Source: Pseudomonadota bacterium (GTDB lineage Bacteria > Pseudomonadota > Gammaproteobacteria > Steroidobacterales > Steroidobacteraceae). Taken from it: 64,000 bases of DNA. This document shows, one piece after another, positions 25,916-36,299 of the stretch. Within the stretch, counting starts at the first letter, position 1. Every line of letters starts with the position of its first letter. Both the position numbers and the translations under genes were made by a program. The stretch is taken from assembly GCA_026398735.1 (NCBI GenBank), contig JAPLSH010000008.1:23103-87102 (forward strand). Reading direction: 5' to 3'. Below the pieces are notes generated by a model. It saw nothing but the letters and a program-made list of their open reading frames with translations, was not told the DNA's origin and ran no database searches.

Positions 25916-26968
25916 ATGCGCATTGGCCCCTGGCAGATCCCGGCGCAAGCGGTACTGGCACCGATGGCCGGTGTCACCGACCGGCCGTTTCGCGTGCTGT
26001 GCCGGCAATTGGGCGCAGGCCTTGCTGCATCCGAGATGCTCAGCGCCGACCAAAGCCTGTGGCACACCACCAAATCGCGCCAGCGCATGAACCACGAGGG
26101 CGAGCCCGAGCCGCGCGTGGTGCAACTGGCCGGTAACGATCCGCAGCAACTGGCCGATGCGGCCCGCGCCAATGTCGAGCAAGGCGCGCAGATCATCGAC
26201 ATCAACATGGGCTGCCCGGCCAAAAAGGTCTACGGCAAGTTGTGCGGCTCGGCGCTGCTGGGCGATGAGCCACTGGTGGCCCGGTTACTCGATGCGGTGG
26301 TCGCTGCGGTAGACGTACCGGTGACGCTCAAGATCCGTACCGGCATAGACCGTCAGCACATCAATGGCGTGCAGATCGCACGTATTGCCGAGGCCGCCGG
26401 CATTGCCGCGCTGGCCGTGCATGGCCGCACCCGCGCCGATTTTTATACCGGCGAGGCCGAATACGAGACGATTGCGGCGATCTGCGCCACGGTGCGTATC
26501 CCGGTGACTGCCAATGGCGACATCACCTCACCGGTCAAGGCGCGCGCCGTGCTCGATTACACCGGGGCTGCGGCGGTCATGCTGGGGCGAGCGGCCCAAG
26601 GGGCCCCATGGATCTTTAGGGATGTCAACGCATACCTATCTGGAGGCGCTTTGCCGCCGCCGCTCTTGCGCAGTCAAAAGAGAGACATCATCCTTGCCCA
26701 CCTTGCCAGCCTTTATGACTTCCACGGTGAAGTGACTGGGCTGCGCATCGCACGCAAACACCTCGGCTGGTACTGCCAGCACAACCCCCGGACTGCCGGC
26801 TTCAGGCCATCGCTTATGGCCGCGGAATCGTCATCGGTGCAGTTTGCGTTGGCGCGTGAATGTTTTGATCAGTGGGTGCAAGAGAGTGACGCAGGAGAGC
26901 CCGGGCATGATGGCAACAACTCACAAGACGCCAGCGGTAACGCCCACTCAGGACCTGCCGCTGCGTAG
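25916..26968 (+). CDS. dusB: tRNA-dihydrouridine synthase B
   Basis: A 350-residue FMN enzyme. VLAPMAGVTDRPFRVLCRQL, INMGCPAKKVYGKLCGSALL with the catalytic Cys, KIRTGID, VHGRTRADFY and the C-terminal helical domain RIARKHLGWYCQ fit DusB, which reduces uridine in tRNA. Its last 62 bases overlap the fis gene, and the final 20 residues (Asn/Ser/Gly-rich) look like an extension. The dusB-fis operon is the classic gammaproteobacterial arrangement. Confidence 0.95.
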   Translation: MRIGPWQIPAQAVLAPMAGVTDRPFRVLCRQLGAGLAASEMLSADQSLWHTTKSRQRMNHEGEPEPRVVQLAGNDPQQLADAARANVEQGAQIIDINMGCPAKKVYGKLCGSALLGDEPLVARLLDAVVAAVDVPVTLKIRTGIDRQHINGVQIARIAEAAGIAALAVHGRTRADFYTGEAEYETIAAICATVRIPVTANGDITSPVKARAVLDYTGAAAVMLGRAAQGAPWIFRDVNAYLSGGALPPPLLRSQKRDIILAHLASLYDFHGEVTGLRIARKHLGWYCQHNPRTAGFRPSLMAAESSSVQFALARECFDQWVQESDAGEPGHDGNNSQDASGNAHSGPAAA

Positions 26969-27182
26969 CCACGCCGAGCGAGCGCTGCGCGTGTATTTCG
27001 CCAATCTCAACGGCCATCCGCCGGCCAACCTGTATGACTTGGTGCTGCGCGAAATCGAAGAGCCGTTGTTACGCGCTGCACTGGACTACGCCGGTGGCAA
27101 CCAAAGCCAAACCGCCGTGATCTTGGGCATCAACCGCGGCACGCTGCGCAAAAAGCTGCGGCAGTTCGGGTTGGCCTCGTGA
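26907..27182 (+). CDS. fis: Nucleoid-associated DNA-binding protein Fis
   Basis: A 91-residue protein from ATG 26907 (or the ATG immediately after), preceded by [25 protein letters not shown], the [20 protein letters not shown] segment and the helix-turn-helix [20 protein letters not shown] are canonical Fis. It begins inside dusB and its stop overlaps the GTG of purH (GTGA). Fis bends DNA and activates rRNA and tRNA promoters in fast growth. Confidence 0.95.
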   Translation: MMATTHKTPAVTPTQDLPLRSHAERALRVYFANLNGHPPANLYDLVLREIEEPLLRAALDYAGGNQSQTAVILGINRGTLRKKLRQFGLAS

Positions 27183-28744
27183 GCGGCACTGTCGCGCTGC
27201 GTCGCGCGTTGCTATCGGTCTCTGATAAAACCGGCATCGTCGAGCTGGCCCGCGCGCTGGCTGCACAAGGCGTAGAGCTGCTCTCTACCGGTGGCACTGC
27301 AGCACTGCTGACTGCGCAAGGTTTGCAGGTACGTGAAGTAGCGCAGCACACCGGCTTCCCCGAAATCATGGACGGTCGCGTCAAAACACTGCATCCCAAG
27401 ATCCACGGCGGTCTGCTGGGCCGTCGCGGTACAGACGAAGTGGTGATGGCCGAACACGACATCGCGCCCATCGACCTGTTGGTGGTCAACCTGTATCCGT
27501 TTGCGCGCACGGTGGCGCGGCCTGACGTGACGTGGGATGAGGCCATCGAGAACATCGACATCGGTGGACCGGCGATGCTGCGTGCTGCGGCCAAGAACCA
27601 CGACTCGGTGGCGGTGGTGGTAGACCCTGCCGACTATGACGCGCTGCTGGCCAGTCTGCAGACCGGCGGCACTACGCTTGCGCAGCGTCGCGTGCTGGCC
27701 GCCAAGGCCTATGCACACACTGCAGACTATGACGGTCGCGTAGCGCAGTGGTTGCAGCAGGCACTGCACATAGAGTCAGAGCCCTTCCCGCAAACGCTGA
27801 CACGCCGCTATGAGCGCGCCAGTGTGCTGCGCTATGGCGAGAACCCGCATCAGCGCGGCGCGTTTTATCGCGATGCAACGATCAGCGACGCGTGTGTGGC
27901 CACTGCTGCAGTGGTGCAAGGCAAAGAACTCTCGTTCAACAACATCGCCGATGCCGACACGGCACTGGAATGTGTGCGGCAGTTTGATGCGCCGGCGTGT
28001 GTGATCGTCAAACATGCCAACCCTTGCGGCGTGGCCATCGGCGCCACCTTGGCCGAGGCTTATGAGGCTGCGTGGCGCACCGATCCCACATCAGCCTTTG
28101 GCGGCATCATCGCTTTTAACAGGCCGCTAGACGGCGACACTGCGCGCCACATCCTGGGCAAGCAGTTCGTCGAAGTGCTGCTGGCCACTGCGCTGCTGCC
28201 CGGCGCTGCCCAAGCACTGGCCACCAAGCCCAATGTGCGCGTGCTGATTACCGGTGATCTGACGCGCGCTGCCGCTGTGCCGGTTGAATATCGCAGTGTC
28301 AGTGGTGGTCTGCTGGCACAAGATGCAGACCGCGGCATGATCGACATTGCCGACATGCGCTGCGTCACCACGCGTCAACCCACTGCGGCAGAGCTGCGCG
28401 ACTTGGCCTTTGCCTGGCGCGTGTGCAAATACGTCAAGTCCAACGCCATCGTGTTTGCGCGTGAGCAAGCCACCATGGGTGTGGGCGCAGGCCAGATGAG
28501 CCGTGTGTATTCCAGTCGCATCGCTGCCATCAAGGCCGCTGATGCCGGCTTGCAAGTCAGCGGTGCAGTGGTGGCCTCCGATGCATTCTTTCCGTTTCGC
28601 GATGGCATCGATGTATCGGCGTCGCAAGGCGTCACGGCAGTGATCCAACCGGGCGGCTCGATGCGCGACGATGAAGTCATCGCTGCGGCCAACGAACACA
28701 ACCTTGCCATGCTGTTTACCGGCATGCGCCACTTCAGGCACTGA
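27179..28744 (+). CDS. purH: Bifunctional AICAR formyltransferase / IMP cyclohydrolase
   Basis: A 521-residue enzyme starting at GTG 27179. The N-terminal MGS-like cyclohydrolase domain shows [23 protein letters not shown] and [11 protein letters not shown]. The C-terminal formyltransferase domain shows [23 protein letters not shown] and a conserved end ([12 protein letters not shown]). It performs the last two steps of IMP synthesis. Coupled to fis upstream, with purD directly after. Confidence 0.97.
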   Translation: MSGTVALRRALLSVSDKTGIVELARALAAQGVELLSTGGTAALLTAQGLQVREVAQHTGFPEIMDGRVKTLHPKIHGGLLGRRGTDEVVMAEHDIAPIDLLVVNLYPFARTVARPDVTWDEAIENIDIGGPAMLRAAAKNHDSVAVVVDPADYDALLASLQTGGTTLAQRRVLAAKAYAHTADYDGRVAQWLQQALHIESEPFPQTLTRRYERASVLRYGENPHQRGAFYRDATISDACVATAAVVQGKELSFNNIADADTALECVRQFDAPACVIVKHANPCGVAIGATLAEAYEAAWRTDPTSAFGGIIAFNRPLDGDTARHILGKQFVEVLLATALLPGAAQALATKPNVRVLITGDLTRAAAVPVEYRSVSGGLLAQDADRGMIDIADMRCVTTRQPTAAELRDLAFAWRVCKYVKSNAIVFAREQATMGVGAGQMSRVYSSRIAAIKAADAGLQVSGAVVASDAFFPFRDGIDVSASQGVTAVIQPGGSMRDDEVIAAANEHNLAMLFTGMRHFRH

Positions 28745-28745
28745 T

Positions 28746-30026
28746 ATGAAACTGCTGGTCATCGGCGGCGGCGGGCGCGAACACGCGCTGGCTTGGAAGC
28801 TGGCTCAATCTGCGCGCGTCACCGAAGTACTGGTGGCGCCGGGTAACGCAGGCACTGCCATCGAACCACGTCTGCGCAATGTGGCCGTGGCAGCCGATGA
28901 TCTGCCGGGTCTGTTGGCACTGGCGCAACGCGAACAGATCGCCCTCACGGTAGTGGGCCCCGAAGTGCCGCTGGTGCTGGGCATCACCGATTTGTTTACG
29001 CAGCACGGGCTGCGCTGCTTTGGCCCATCCAAGGCTGCTGCACAACTGGAAGGCTCTAAGGCCTTCACCAAAGAGTTTTTGCGTCGTCACGCCATACCCA
29101 CTGCGGGCTATCGCACCTTTACAGCAGACAACTTTGATGCCGCATGGCTTGCCGCGCAGCCGGTGCCCATCGTGGTCAAAGCCAGTGGCTTGGCCTCGGG
29201 CAAGGGCGTCATCATTGCGCAGAGCAGTGCCGAGGCACTCGATGCCGTGCAGTCCATCTTCAACGGTCGCTTTGGCAGCGCTGGCACCGAAGTGGTTATC
29301 GAAGAGTTTTTGCAGGGCGAGGAAGCCAGCTTCATCGTCATCTGTGATGGCACGCATGTGCTGCCTATGGCCAGCTCACAAGATCACAAGCGTCTGCTCG
29401 ATGACGATGCAGGCCCCAACACCGGCGGCATGGGCGCGTATTCACCGGCACCGGTAGTCACCCCTGCCGTGCATGATCGCGTGATGCGCGAAGTCATCGA
29501 GCCCACCATGGCCGGCCTTGCTGCCGATGGCATGCCGTTCACTGGCTTTTTATATGCGGGCCTGATGATCGACGACAGCGGCGCGCCCAAGGTCATCGAA
29601 TACAACGTGCGCTTTGGTGATCCAGAAACGCAGCCCATCATGATGCGGCTCGACAGCGATCTGCTGACGCTGTGCGAAGCAGCGCTTGATGGGGCGCTGA
29701 GCAAGGCAACTGTGCAGTGGAACCCACAGGCCGCATTGGGTGTGGTGATCGCCGCCGGCGGCTATCCCGATGACGTGCGCAAGGGCGATGTCATCAGCGG
29801 TCTGGATGCAGCCGCTGCACTGCCGGGCAAGGTGTTTCATGCCGGCACTGCGCTGCGCAATGACCAAGTGGTCACTGCCGGTGGCCGCGTGCTGTGTGCC
29901 GTGGGCTTAGGCGACACAGTCACGGCAGCGCGCACTCAGGCCTATGCACTGGTCGATGCATTGCAGTTTGAAGGTGCGCAAGCGCGTCGTGACATCGGCT
30001 ATCGCGCCGTCGCACGCGGCGCCTGA
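28746..30026 (+). CDS. purD: Phosphoribosylamine-glycine ligase
   Basis: A 426-residue ATP-grasp enzyme from ATG 28746, one base after the purH stop. [51 protein letters not shown] and [15 protein letters not shown] are PurD signatures. It makes GAR from phosphoribosylamine, glycine and ATP, the second step of purine synthesis. Confidence 0.97.
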   Translation: MKLLVIGGGGREHALAWKLAQSARVTEVLVAPGNAGTAIEPRLRNVAVAADDLPGLLALAQREQIALTVVGPEVPLVLGITDLFTQHGLRCFGPSKAAAQLEGSKAFTKEFLRRHAIPTAGYRTFTADNFDAAWLAAQPVPIVVKASGLASGKGVIIAQSSAEALDAVQSIFNGRFGSAGTEVVIEEFLQGEEASFIVICDGTHVLPMASSQDHKRLLDDDAGPNTGGMGAYSPAPVVTPAVHDRVMREVIEPTMAGLAADGMPFTGFLYAGLMIDDSGAPKVIEYNVRFGDPETQPIMMRLDSDLLTLCEAALDGALSKATVQWNPQAALGVVIAAGGYPDDVRKGDVISGLDAAAALPGKVFHAGTALRNDQVVTAGGRVLCAVGLGDTVTAARTQAYALVDALQFEGAQARRDIGYRAVARGA

Positions 30027-30031
30027 TCACC

Positions 30032-30910
30032 ATGACAGTGCCGGCACGCACCCTGCCGCACGTATCAGCGCGACTCAAGAAGCTATTGCAACGCGGCTTT
30101 GCCGTGCTGCAGGCCTGCAACACACAACTGACTGCACGCGCCGCGCTTGAGCTGTATCTGCATCCCTTGCATCGCGAGGTTGATGCCGTTGACCGCGATT
30201 GCTTGGCCCGCGCCTGCGTGCAGTGGATGCCCTTGGGCAATGGCCAGTCGCGCGTGCTGACTTGGGGCACTGGCCCTCGCACTGTGGTGCTGCTGCATGG
30301 CTGGGGCTCGCATGCACCGCGCTGGTCCAACATGGTTGAGCAATTGTTGGCACAAGGCTGGCGTGTGATCGCCTTTGATGCGCCGGGTCACGGCAAATCC
30401 AGCGGTAGCGGCTCCAGCTTGCCGCAGTTCGAAGCGGCATTGGGCGCAGTGCTGGCCACTCATGCGCCCGTGCATGCGCTCATCGCCCACTCGCTGGGCG
30501 CACTGGCGGCTGCGGCTGTGTTGTCGCGCACACCACCTGTCACGCTGCGCGCTGCGGTGCTGGTGAGCCTGCCGCACGATATCGCCTATCTGATGGAAAG
30601 CTATGAGCAGATGCTGCAGTTGCGCGCTCCGGCGCGTGAGCGTCTGGTGCAGCTGTTCGTGCAGCGCTTTGGCGTACGCCCCGAAGAGGTTACTGCGCGC
30701 AGTCTGCTGCCGGGCATCGCTTGCCCGGTGCTGCTGGTGCACGATCGTGAAGATGATGTGGTGCCGCTGGAACAGGCTCAGCAGTTGGCGCCGCTGCTGC
30801 AACATGGCTCGCTGCACATCACCCAGGGACTGGGCCACAGCGAGTTGTTGCGCGACCCCGCGATGATCGGGGCCGCCGTTGGGTTTATTGGAGCGGCGCT
30901 GCGCGATTGA
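30032..30910 (+). CDS. Alpha/beta hydrolase
   Basis: A 292-residue protein. The oxyanion region HGWGSH, nucleophile elbow IAHSLGALAAA, acid strand LLVHDREDDVVP and catalytic His in GLGHSELLRD are all in order. The first 75 residues are an additional N-terminal part with Arg/Lys. No substrate can be assigned. It follows purD by 5 bases and probably shares its transcript. Confidence 0.85.
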   Translation: MTVPARTLPHVSARLKKLLQRGFAVLQACNTQLTARAALELYLHPLHREVDAVDRDCLARACVQWMPLGNGQSRVLTWGTGPRTVVLLHGWGSHAPRWSNMVEQLLAQGWRVIAFDAPGHGKSSGSGSSLPQFEAALGAVLATHAPVHALIAHSLGALAAAAVLSRTPPVTLRAAVLVSLPHDIAYLMESYEQMLQLRAPARERLVQLFVQRFGVRPEEVTARSLLPGIACPVLLVHDREDDVVPLEQAQQLAPLLQHGSLHITQGLGHSELLRDPAMIGAAVGFIGAALRD

Positions 30911-30931
30911 CGCAAACGCCGCCGCGCTGCC

Positions 30932-32422
30932 TCAGCGCTTCATGGCCTCGAAGAACTCCGCGTTGGTCTTGGTGTCCTTCATCTTGTCGAGCAGGAACTC
31001 GATAGCGGCCAACTCATCCATGGGATGCAGCAGCTTGCGCAGGATCCACATCTTGGCCAGCTCGGTCGGGTCGGTGATGAGCTCTTCCTTGCGGGTGCCC
31101 GAGCGGTTGATGTTGAACGCCGGGAAGGTGCGCTTTTCGGCGATGCGACGATCCAAGTGGATTTCGCTGTTGCCGGTGCCCTTGAACTCTTCGTAGATCA
31201 CATCGTCCATCTTCGAGCCGGTGTCGATGAGCGCTGTGGCAAGAATGGTGAGCGAGCCACCCTCCTCGATATTGCGCGCCGCACCAAAGAAGCGCTTGGG
31301 GCGCTGCAATGCGTTGGCATCCACACCACCGGTGAGCACCTTGCCGGAGCTGGGCACCACGGTGTTGTAAGCGCGAGCCAGTCGCGTGATGGAATCGAGC
31401 AGGATGACCACATCCTTCTTGTGCTCGACCAGACGCTTGGCCTTTTCGATGACCATCTCGGCCACTTGCACGTGACGCGCGGCGGGTTCATCGAAGGTGG
31501 AAGACACCACCTCGCCCTTGACCGTGCGCTGCATCTCGGTGACCTCTTCCGGGCGCTCGTCGATGAGCAGCACGATGAGGTAGACCTCTGGGTGATTTGC
31601 CGTGATGGCTGTGGCGATGTTCTGCAGCAGCATCGTCTTGCCGGCCTTAGGCGGCGACACGATAAGACCACGCTGGCCCTTGCCGATGGGCGAGACCAGA
31701 TCGATGGTGCGCGCCGTCAGGTCTTCGGTGCTGCCATTGCCGCGCTGCAGCTTGAGCCGCGACGTGGGATGAAACGGCGTGAGGTTCTCGAACAGCACCT
31801 TGTTGCGTGAGCTTTCGGGTGAGTCAAAGTTGATCTCGCCGACTTTCATCAGCGCGAAATAGCGTTCGCCATCCTTGGGCGGACGGATCAGACCCGACAG
31901 CGAATCGCCGGTGCGCAGGTTAAAGCGACGCACCTGCTGCGGGCTGATGTAGATGTCATCGGGGCCGGCCAGATACGACGCATCGGCCGAACGCAGGAAG
32001 CCGAAGCCGTCCTGCAAAATTTCGAGCACGCCTTCGCCGTAGATGTTCTCGCCGTTGCGCGCATGCGCCTTGAGGATCGAGAAGATGATGTCTTGCTTGC
32101 GCGAGCGAGCCAGGCTCTCGAGGCCCATCGAGTCGGCAACCTTGACCAACTCGTGGATGGGCTTGGCCTTGAGCTCGTTGAGGTTCATCGACAGACGCGA
32201 TTGCGCCAAATCGGCCCGGCTGATGATCTCGCCGTCGTCGGCCGGATCAAACGGCTCGGGGGCATAGACCTCTTCGGGACGGCCGCCCAGATTGCCGTTT
32301 ACGTTGCGGTCACCGCCACCGCCACCTGAGCGATTGCCATCACGATGACGGCCACCGCCGCCACCACCACCGCCGCCTTTGCCAGAGCGATTGCGCCCTT
32401 GATTACCCAGGTAGCCCCTCAC
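30932..32422 (-). CDS. rho: Transcription termination factor Rho with Gly/Arg-rich N-terminal extension
   Basis: The canonical Rho begins at an ATG at 32188 ([20 protein letters not shown]) and is 418 residues long. It has the cold-shock-like RNA-binding domain [20 protein letters not shown], Walker A PPKAGKT, Walker [21 protein letters not shown] and the Q- and R-loops. The frame stays open upstream to a GTG at 32422 that overlaps the trxA stop as GTGA, adding 78 residues rich in Gly, Arg and Asn ([20 protein letters not shown]). Which start is used is unknown; coupling to trxA favours the long form. Rho is the RNA helicase that ends untranslated transcripts. Confidence 0.93.
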   Translation of the reverse strand: MRGYLGNQGRNRSGKGGGGGGGGGRHRDGNRSGGGGGDRNVNGNLGGRPEEVYAPEPFDPADDGEIISRADLAQSRLSMNLNELKAKPIHELVKVADSMGLESLARSRKQDIIFSILKAHARNGENIYGEGVLEILQDGFGFLRSADASYLAGPDDIYISPQQVRRFNLRTGDSLSGLIRPPKDGERYFALMKVGEINFDSPESSRNKVLFENLTPFHPTSRLKLQRGNGSTEDLTARTIDLVSPIGKGQRGLIVSPPKAGKTMLLQNIATAITANHPEVYLIVLLIDERPEEVTEMQRTVKGEVVSSTFDEPAARHVQVAEMVIEKAKRLVEHKKDVVILLDSITRLARAYNTVVPSSGKVLTGGVDANALQRPKRFFGAARNIEEGGSLTILATALIDTGSKMDDVIYEEFKGTGNSEIHLDRRIAEKRTFPAFNINRSGTRKEELITDPTELAKMWILRKLLHPMDELAAIEFLLDKMKDTKTNAEFFEAMKR

Positions 32423-32748
32423 AGATTGCTATCCAGGAAGGCGGTGAGCTGCGATTTGGACAGCGACCCGACCTTCTGGCCCTGGACCGTGCCGTCTTTG
32501 AACAGCATCAGCGTGGGAATGCTGCGAATGGCGTACTTCATCATGGTCTGGGGATTCTCGTCGACGTTGAGTTTGGCGATGCGGACACGGCCCTGATAGG
32601 GGGCGGCGAGCTCATCGAGTAGCGGCGCGATGGCCTTGCAGGGACCACACCACTCTGCCCAAAAGTCGAGCAACACCGGCTCCGGGGACTTGAGGACGTC
32701 GCTTTCGAAGGTAGCGTCCGTGGTGTGGACGATTAGCGGGCTGCTCAC
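32419..32748 (-). CDS. trxA: Thioredoxin 1
   Basis: A 109-residue protein from GTG 32748, preceded by GGAGG at seven bases. [20 protein letters not shown] with the WCGPC active site, LNVDENPQT and the cis-Pro segment [13 protein letters not shown] are canonical. It is the general cytoplasmic disulfide reductant and the electron donor for DsbD. It lies directly upstream of rho and divergent from rhlB, a common gammaproteobacterial neighbourhood. Confidence 0.96.
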   Translation of the reverse strand: MSSPLIVHTTDATFESDVLKSPEPVLLDFWAEWCGPCKAIAPLLDELAAPYQGRVRIAKLNVDENPQTMMKYAIRSIPTLMLFKDGTVQGQKVGSLSKSQLTAFLDSNL

Positions 32749-33007
32749 GATGAGGCCTCCATAGGGACCGGTATGTGGGAACGCTGCTCTAACGAGCGGA
32801 TGGACAAATATCGATATGGGATTGGGCTTGGTGGTCTGGACTGCGGGCAAATACCGCGCCACGGACCGAGTTCAAGCAGTTACACTAGTGGTTCGGGTGG
32901 GTAAGAAGGCTGGCTGGAAAGCCGCCAACTCTTGAAGGCTTTTTTAGCCTGTCCTGCCCCGATTTGCAAGCATCCGGCCAGACCGGTCACAACCGGCGCG
33001 AAGTCTT

Positions 33008-34498
33008 ATGATCATTAAGCTGTTCAAGAAACTCTTTGGCGGCAGCCCGCAACAGCAGGCTACACCGCAAACCTCACCCCCGGCAGACGCCTCACAAGGC
33101 CACTCCGCCCCGCGTCCGCCGCGCAAACCGCGCTCCAGATCGCCCAAGCCCGCCGCCAACACACCGGCCGCCGCTGCCAAGCCCGTCGATACCGGCCCGC
33201 CCAAGCGCTCTCTGGCTGTCGCCGACGATGCGCCCACCTATGCCAGCTTCAACCTGCACCCCAATCTGGCGCGCGGCATCGCCGATGCGGGTTTTGAACA
33301 TTGCACCGCCATTCAGGCCCAAACACTGCCCATCGCCCTGACCGGCAAAGATGTGGCGGGCCAAGCGCAAACCGGCACCGGCAAGACCGCTGCGTTTCTG
33401 GTGTCGATGTTCCAAACACTGCTCACCAAGCCGGCGCGTGAAGACCGTCCCGCAGGCTCGCTGCGCGCCATCATCATTGCGCCCACGCGCGAGCTGGCTG
33501 TGCAGATCCACAACGACGCCTTAGTACTGGGCAAGCACACCGGCTTGAAGCTGGCCTGCGTGTTCGGTGGTGTCGATTACGAAAAGCAGCGTCGCCAGTT
33601 CGATGACGGCGCTGATGTGCTCATCGGCACGCCGGGTCGCATCATCGATTACTACCGTCAGGGTGTGTACGAACTCACAGCCATTCAGGTGGTCGTGCTC
33701 GACGAAGCCGATCGCATGTTCGATCTGGGCTTCATCGACGACATCCGCAAGCTGCTGCGCCGCATGCCGGTGCCGGCAGAGCGTCAGTCCATGCTGTTCT
33801 CAGCCACGCTGTCGCAGCGCGTGCTCGAACTGGCCTACGAAGACATGAACAGCCCGGAGACGGTGCGCATCGAGCCCGATCGCATCACCGCAGACAAAGT
33901 GCGTCAGCTGATCTACTTCCCGGCCATGGAAGAGAAGCTGCCGCTGCTGATCGGTCTGCTGCGCAGCGCCGAAGCGCATCGCACCATGGTGTTCGTCAAC
34001 ACACGCCGCGCGGCAGATCGCCTTGAAGACGTACTGCGCGCCAACAACATCAACGCGCAGGCCATCTCGGGCGACGTGCCGCAGAACAAGCGTCTGCGTT
34101 ACCTCAAAGAGTTTCACAGCGGCGAACTGGCCGTGCTGATCGCCACCGATGTCGCCTCACGCGGCCTGCACATCCCCGATGTCAGCCACGTCTACAACTT
34201 CGATCTGCCGCAGGACTGCGCAGACTATGTGCATCGCATCGGCCGCACGGCACGCGCGGGCACCGAAGGCGACGCGATCAGCTTCGGCTGCGAAGACTAC
34301 GCACACTGTCTGCCCGAGATCGAAACCTACATCGGCCACAAGGTTCCGCGCGGCACCATCAGCGCAGAGATTGTTGCCACCGATGTGGTGTTCCCCAAGC
34401 GCCGTCCTCGCGAAGACGAGCCGCCGCGTCGCAGTGGCGGCGGCGGTGGTGGCCCGCGTCGCGGTCCGCCCCGCAGCGGTGGTGGCGGCCGCCGCTGA
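33008..34498 (+). CDS. rhlB: DEAD-box ATP-dependent RNA helicase RhlB
   Basis: A 496-residue helicase. A Pro/Ala-rich basic N-terminus (about 12-70) precedes the Q motif SFNLHPNLARGIADAGFEHC, motif I AQTGTGKT, PTRELA, GTPGR, motif II VLDEADRMF, motif III SAT, TDVASRGLHIPDV and HRIGRTARAG. The C-terminus is a Gly/Arg-rich tail (RRSGGGGGGPRRGPPRSGGG), likely to bind RNA. The position opposite trxA-rho supports RhlB, the helicase of the RNA degradosome. Confidence 0.93.
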   Translation: MIIKLFKKLFGGSPQQQATPQTSPPADASQGHSAPRPPRKPRSRSPKPAANTPAAAAKPVDTGPPKRSLAVADDAPTYASFNLHPNLARGIADAGFEHCTAIQAQTLPIALTGKDVAGQAQTGTGKTAAFLVSMFQTLLTKPAREDRPAGSLRAIIIAPTRELAVQIHNDALVLGKHTGLKLACVFGGVDYEKQRRQFDDGADVLIGTPGRIIDYYRQGVYELTAIQVVVLDEADRMFDLGFIDDIRKLLRRMPVPAERQSMLFSATLSQRVLELAYEDMNSPETVRIEPDRITADKVRQLIYFPAMEEKLPLLIGLLRSAEAHRTMVFVNTRRAADRLEDVLRANNINAQAISGDVPQNKRLRYLKEFHSGELAVLIATDVASRGLHIPDVSHVYNFDLPQDCADYVHRIGRTARAGTEGDAISFGCEDYAHCLPEIETYIGHKVPRGTISAEIVATDVVFPKRRPREDEPPRRSGGGGGGPRRGPPRSGGGGRR

Positions 34499-34507
34499 CC
34501 TTGCCTT

Positions 34508-34530
34508 GGCCCGGCTGTTACAGCTGGGCC
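34508..34530. terminator. Hairpin between convergent rhlB and HAD genes
   Basis: GGCCCGGCTG-TTA-CAGCTGGGCC forms a ten-base-pair stem with one G-T pair. It overlaps the stop of the minus-strand HAD gene. There is no U tract, so it may be an RNA-stabilising hairpin rather than an intrinsic terminator. Confidence 0.35.
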
Positions 34531-35180
34531 ACTGCCGATACCCACTCATAGTCCAGCGGCGCAGCCTTTGGCGGCTGCGTGGTGTCGGGATGGGTGATCG
34601 CAATCAACTGCGACACACCTGCCGCACGTCCTGCCGCCAGCACTCGCAGGTTGTCATCCAGAAACGCCGTGCGCGACAGGTCGATGGGCTCGACCGCCAG
34701 AAAGCCCGACCAGAACGTCGGGTCTTCTTTGGGTGCACCAAACGGATGTGAGCTGTAGATCGCATCCAGATGCGGCGTCAGATCGATCTGCGTCATCTTG
34801 ATGCGCAGTGTCTCGGGGTGTGAGTTGGTGGCCAGCACCAAGCGTCGCCCCGCCGCACGCTGACGCTGCAGAAACTCACAGGCACCGGGCAACCAGGCGA
34901 CGCGATCGGCGTGCTGCTGTTTGAGCGCCGACAGATCCAGCTCGAGCACCCGCGACCAATGGTCCAGGCAATACCACGGCAAGGTGCCTTCGACCTCGGC
35001 CAGCTTGGGCATGAACTGCGCCAAGGCCTGCTCGCGCGTCAGGCCGCGCGCAGCGCCCCAGGCGTCGGGCACTACTGTCAGCCAGAAGCGAGAATCAAAG
35101 GCCAGATCGAACAAGGTGCCGTCCAGATCGAGCAACAAGGTGTCGATGTGATCGGCAATGCGGACGGTGTGTGTTTGCAT
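34518..35180 (-). CDS. HAD-family hydrolase, YrfG-like GMP/IMP nucleotidase
   Basis: A 220-residue protein. Motif I is LLLDLDGTLFDL, motif II LATNSHPE and motif IV FLDDNLRVL, so it is a phosphatase of the HAD superfamily. The start IDTLLLDLDGTLFDLAFD followed by FWLTVVPDAWGAARGL and the LPWYCLDHWS segment match YrfG, which dephosphorylates purine mononucleotides. Its start region overlaps nothing important and is close to the divergent PHP gene. Confidence 0.8.
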   Translation of the reverse strand: MQTHTVRIADHIDTLLLDLDGTLFDLAFDSRFWLTVVPDAWGAARGLTREQALAQFMPKLAEVEGTLPWYCLDHWSRVLELDLSALKQQHADRVAWLPGACEFLQRQRAAGRRLVLATNSHPETLRIKMTQIDLTPHLDAIYSSHPFGAPKEDPTFWSGFLAVEPIDLSRTAFLDDNLRVLAAGRAAGVSQLIAITHPDTTQPPKAAPLDYEWVSAVAQL

Positions 35181-35202
35181 GGGCGGGTATCATAAACGCC
35201 AG

Positions 35203-36045
35203 ATGTCCGAACTCATCGACCTGCATACCCACAGCTATCACTCAGATGGCGTCCTTGCGCCTGCGGCGCTGGTGGAGCTTGCCGCCAAGCGCAAGGTGAG
35301 CGTGCTGGCACTGACCGACCACGACACCAGCGTCGGGTGCGCAGAGGCCGCCGCAGCCTGCGCCCAGCACGGCATCGGCTTTGTGCCGGGCATCGAGTTC
35401 ACTGCCGGCTGGCGCGGGCAGGAAATCCACATCGTCGGCTTAGGCATCAACACCGAACACGCGGCAGTGCAGGCGCGCTGCACAGAGCTGCTGACGCTGC
35501 GACGGGCGCGTATCGCCGCCATAGGCGAACTGCTGTCACGCGAGCGGGCGCTGGGCGGCCAGAACATCGCCACTGACCTGCTGCAACAGCCGGGCGTGCC
35601 CACACGATTGCACCTGGCTCGCGAGCTGCTCAAGCGCGGTCTGGCCCGCGACCAGCAGGATGCGTTTGACCGCTGGCTGGGGCGCAAGCGCCCGGGTCAT
35701 GTGCCGCAACAGTGGCCGGGTATCGAGGGCGCCATCGAGGCCATCGTGGCCGCCGGTGGCATTGCCGTGCTGGCCCATGCGCACCGCTACAAGTTTTCCA
35801 ACGGCGTACTGGGCGAGCTGTGCGCGGCTTTCAAGGCCGCCGGGGGCGGCGGCATCGAAGTCAGTCTGCCCGGCACGTCGCCCAACGATACGGCGCGCCT
35901 GCTGCGCCAAGCGCGGCTGCAGGGCCTGGCAGGCTCGGTAGGGTCAGACTTTCACCAGCCGGGCTTTGCATGGCGTCCGGTGGGGCGCTTCGCTAAGCTA
36001 CCCGAGGACATCGCGCCAGTACTGGCGCAGCTTAGGCCGCAGTAA
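35203..36045 (+). CDS. PHP-domain 5'-3' exonuclease (RNase AM / YciV-like)
   Basis: A 280-residue protein from ATG 35203. Metal-binding motifs are in order: DLHTHSYHSDG, LALTDHDTS, PGIEFTAGW with the Glu ligand, LAHAHRYKFSN and VGSDFHQPG. This is the PHP family of YciV/TrpH, known to remove 5' nucleotides from RNA fragments and 5S/23S precursors and to act on nucleoside 3',5'-bisphosphates. The length is normal. Confidence 0.85.
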   Translation: MSELIDLHTHSYHSDGVLAPAALVELAAKRKVSVLALTDHDTSVGCAEAAAACAQHGIGFVPGIEFTAGWRGQEIHIVGLGINTEHAAVQARCTELLTLRRARIAAIGELLSRERALGGQNIATDLLQQPGVPTRLHLARELLKRGLARDQQDAFDRWLGRKRPGHVPQQWPGIEGAIEAIVAAGGIAVLAHAHRYKFSNGVLGELCAAFKAAGGGGIEVSLPGTSPNDTARLLRQARLQGLAGSVGSDFHQPGFAWRPVGRFAKLPEDIAPVLAQLRPQ

Positions 36046-36071
36046 CCCGGCAAAGGTCGATCCACACGCGC

Positions 36072-36299
36072 ATGACGGACGACAGCCTCGATAACATCGA
36101 TCGCGAGTTGTTTCGCAACATAGAGAAACTGCGTGCGCTGCGCATAGAGCACCGCGATCTCGATCAAATCATCGAACGCCTAGCTCTCGATATGCACAGC
36201 GATGAAGTGCAGATGCGCCGCCTCAAAAAACGCAAGCTGATGCTCAAAGACCAGATCCATCGCCTGCTCAGCGAATCCATACCGGACCTCAATGCCTGA
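36072..36299 (+). CDS. YdcH-like DUF465 protein
   Basis: A 75-residue coiled-coil protein: NIDRELFRNIEKLRALRIEH followed by RDLDQIIERLALD and MRRLKKRKLMLKDQIHRLLS. This is the YdcH/DUF465 pattern of unknown function. Its end overlaps the MscS gene start by 8 bases. Confidence 0.8.
   Translation: MTDDSLDNIDRELFRNIEKLRALRIEHRDLDQIIERLALDMHSDEVQMRRLKKRKLMLKDQIHRLLSESIPDLNA

Noticed and set aside
32936..32950. AGGCT-TTTTT-AGCCT upstream of rhlB as a terminator
   Set aside because: Five-base stem with the T run in the loop and none after it; too weak.
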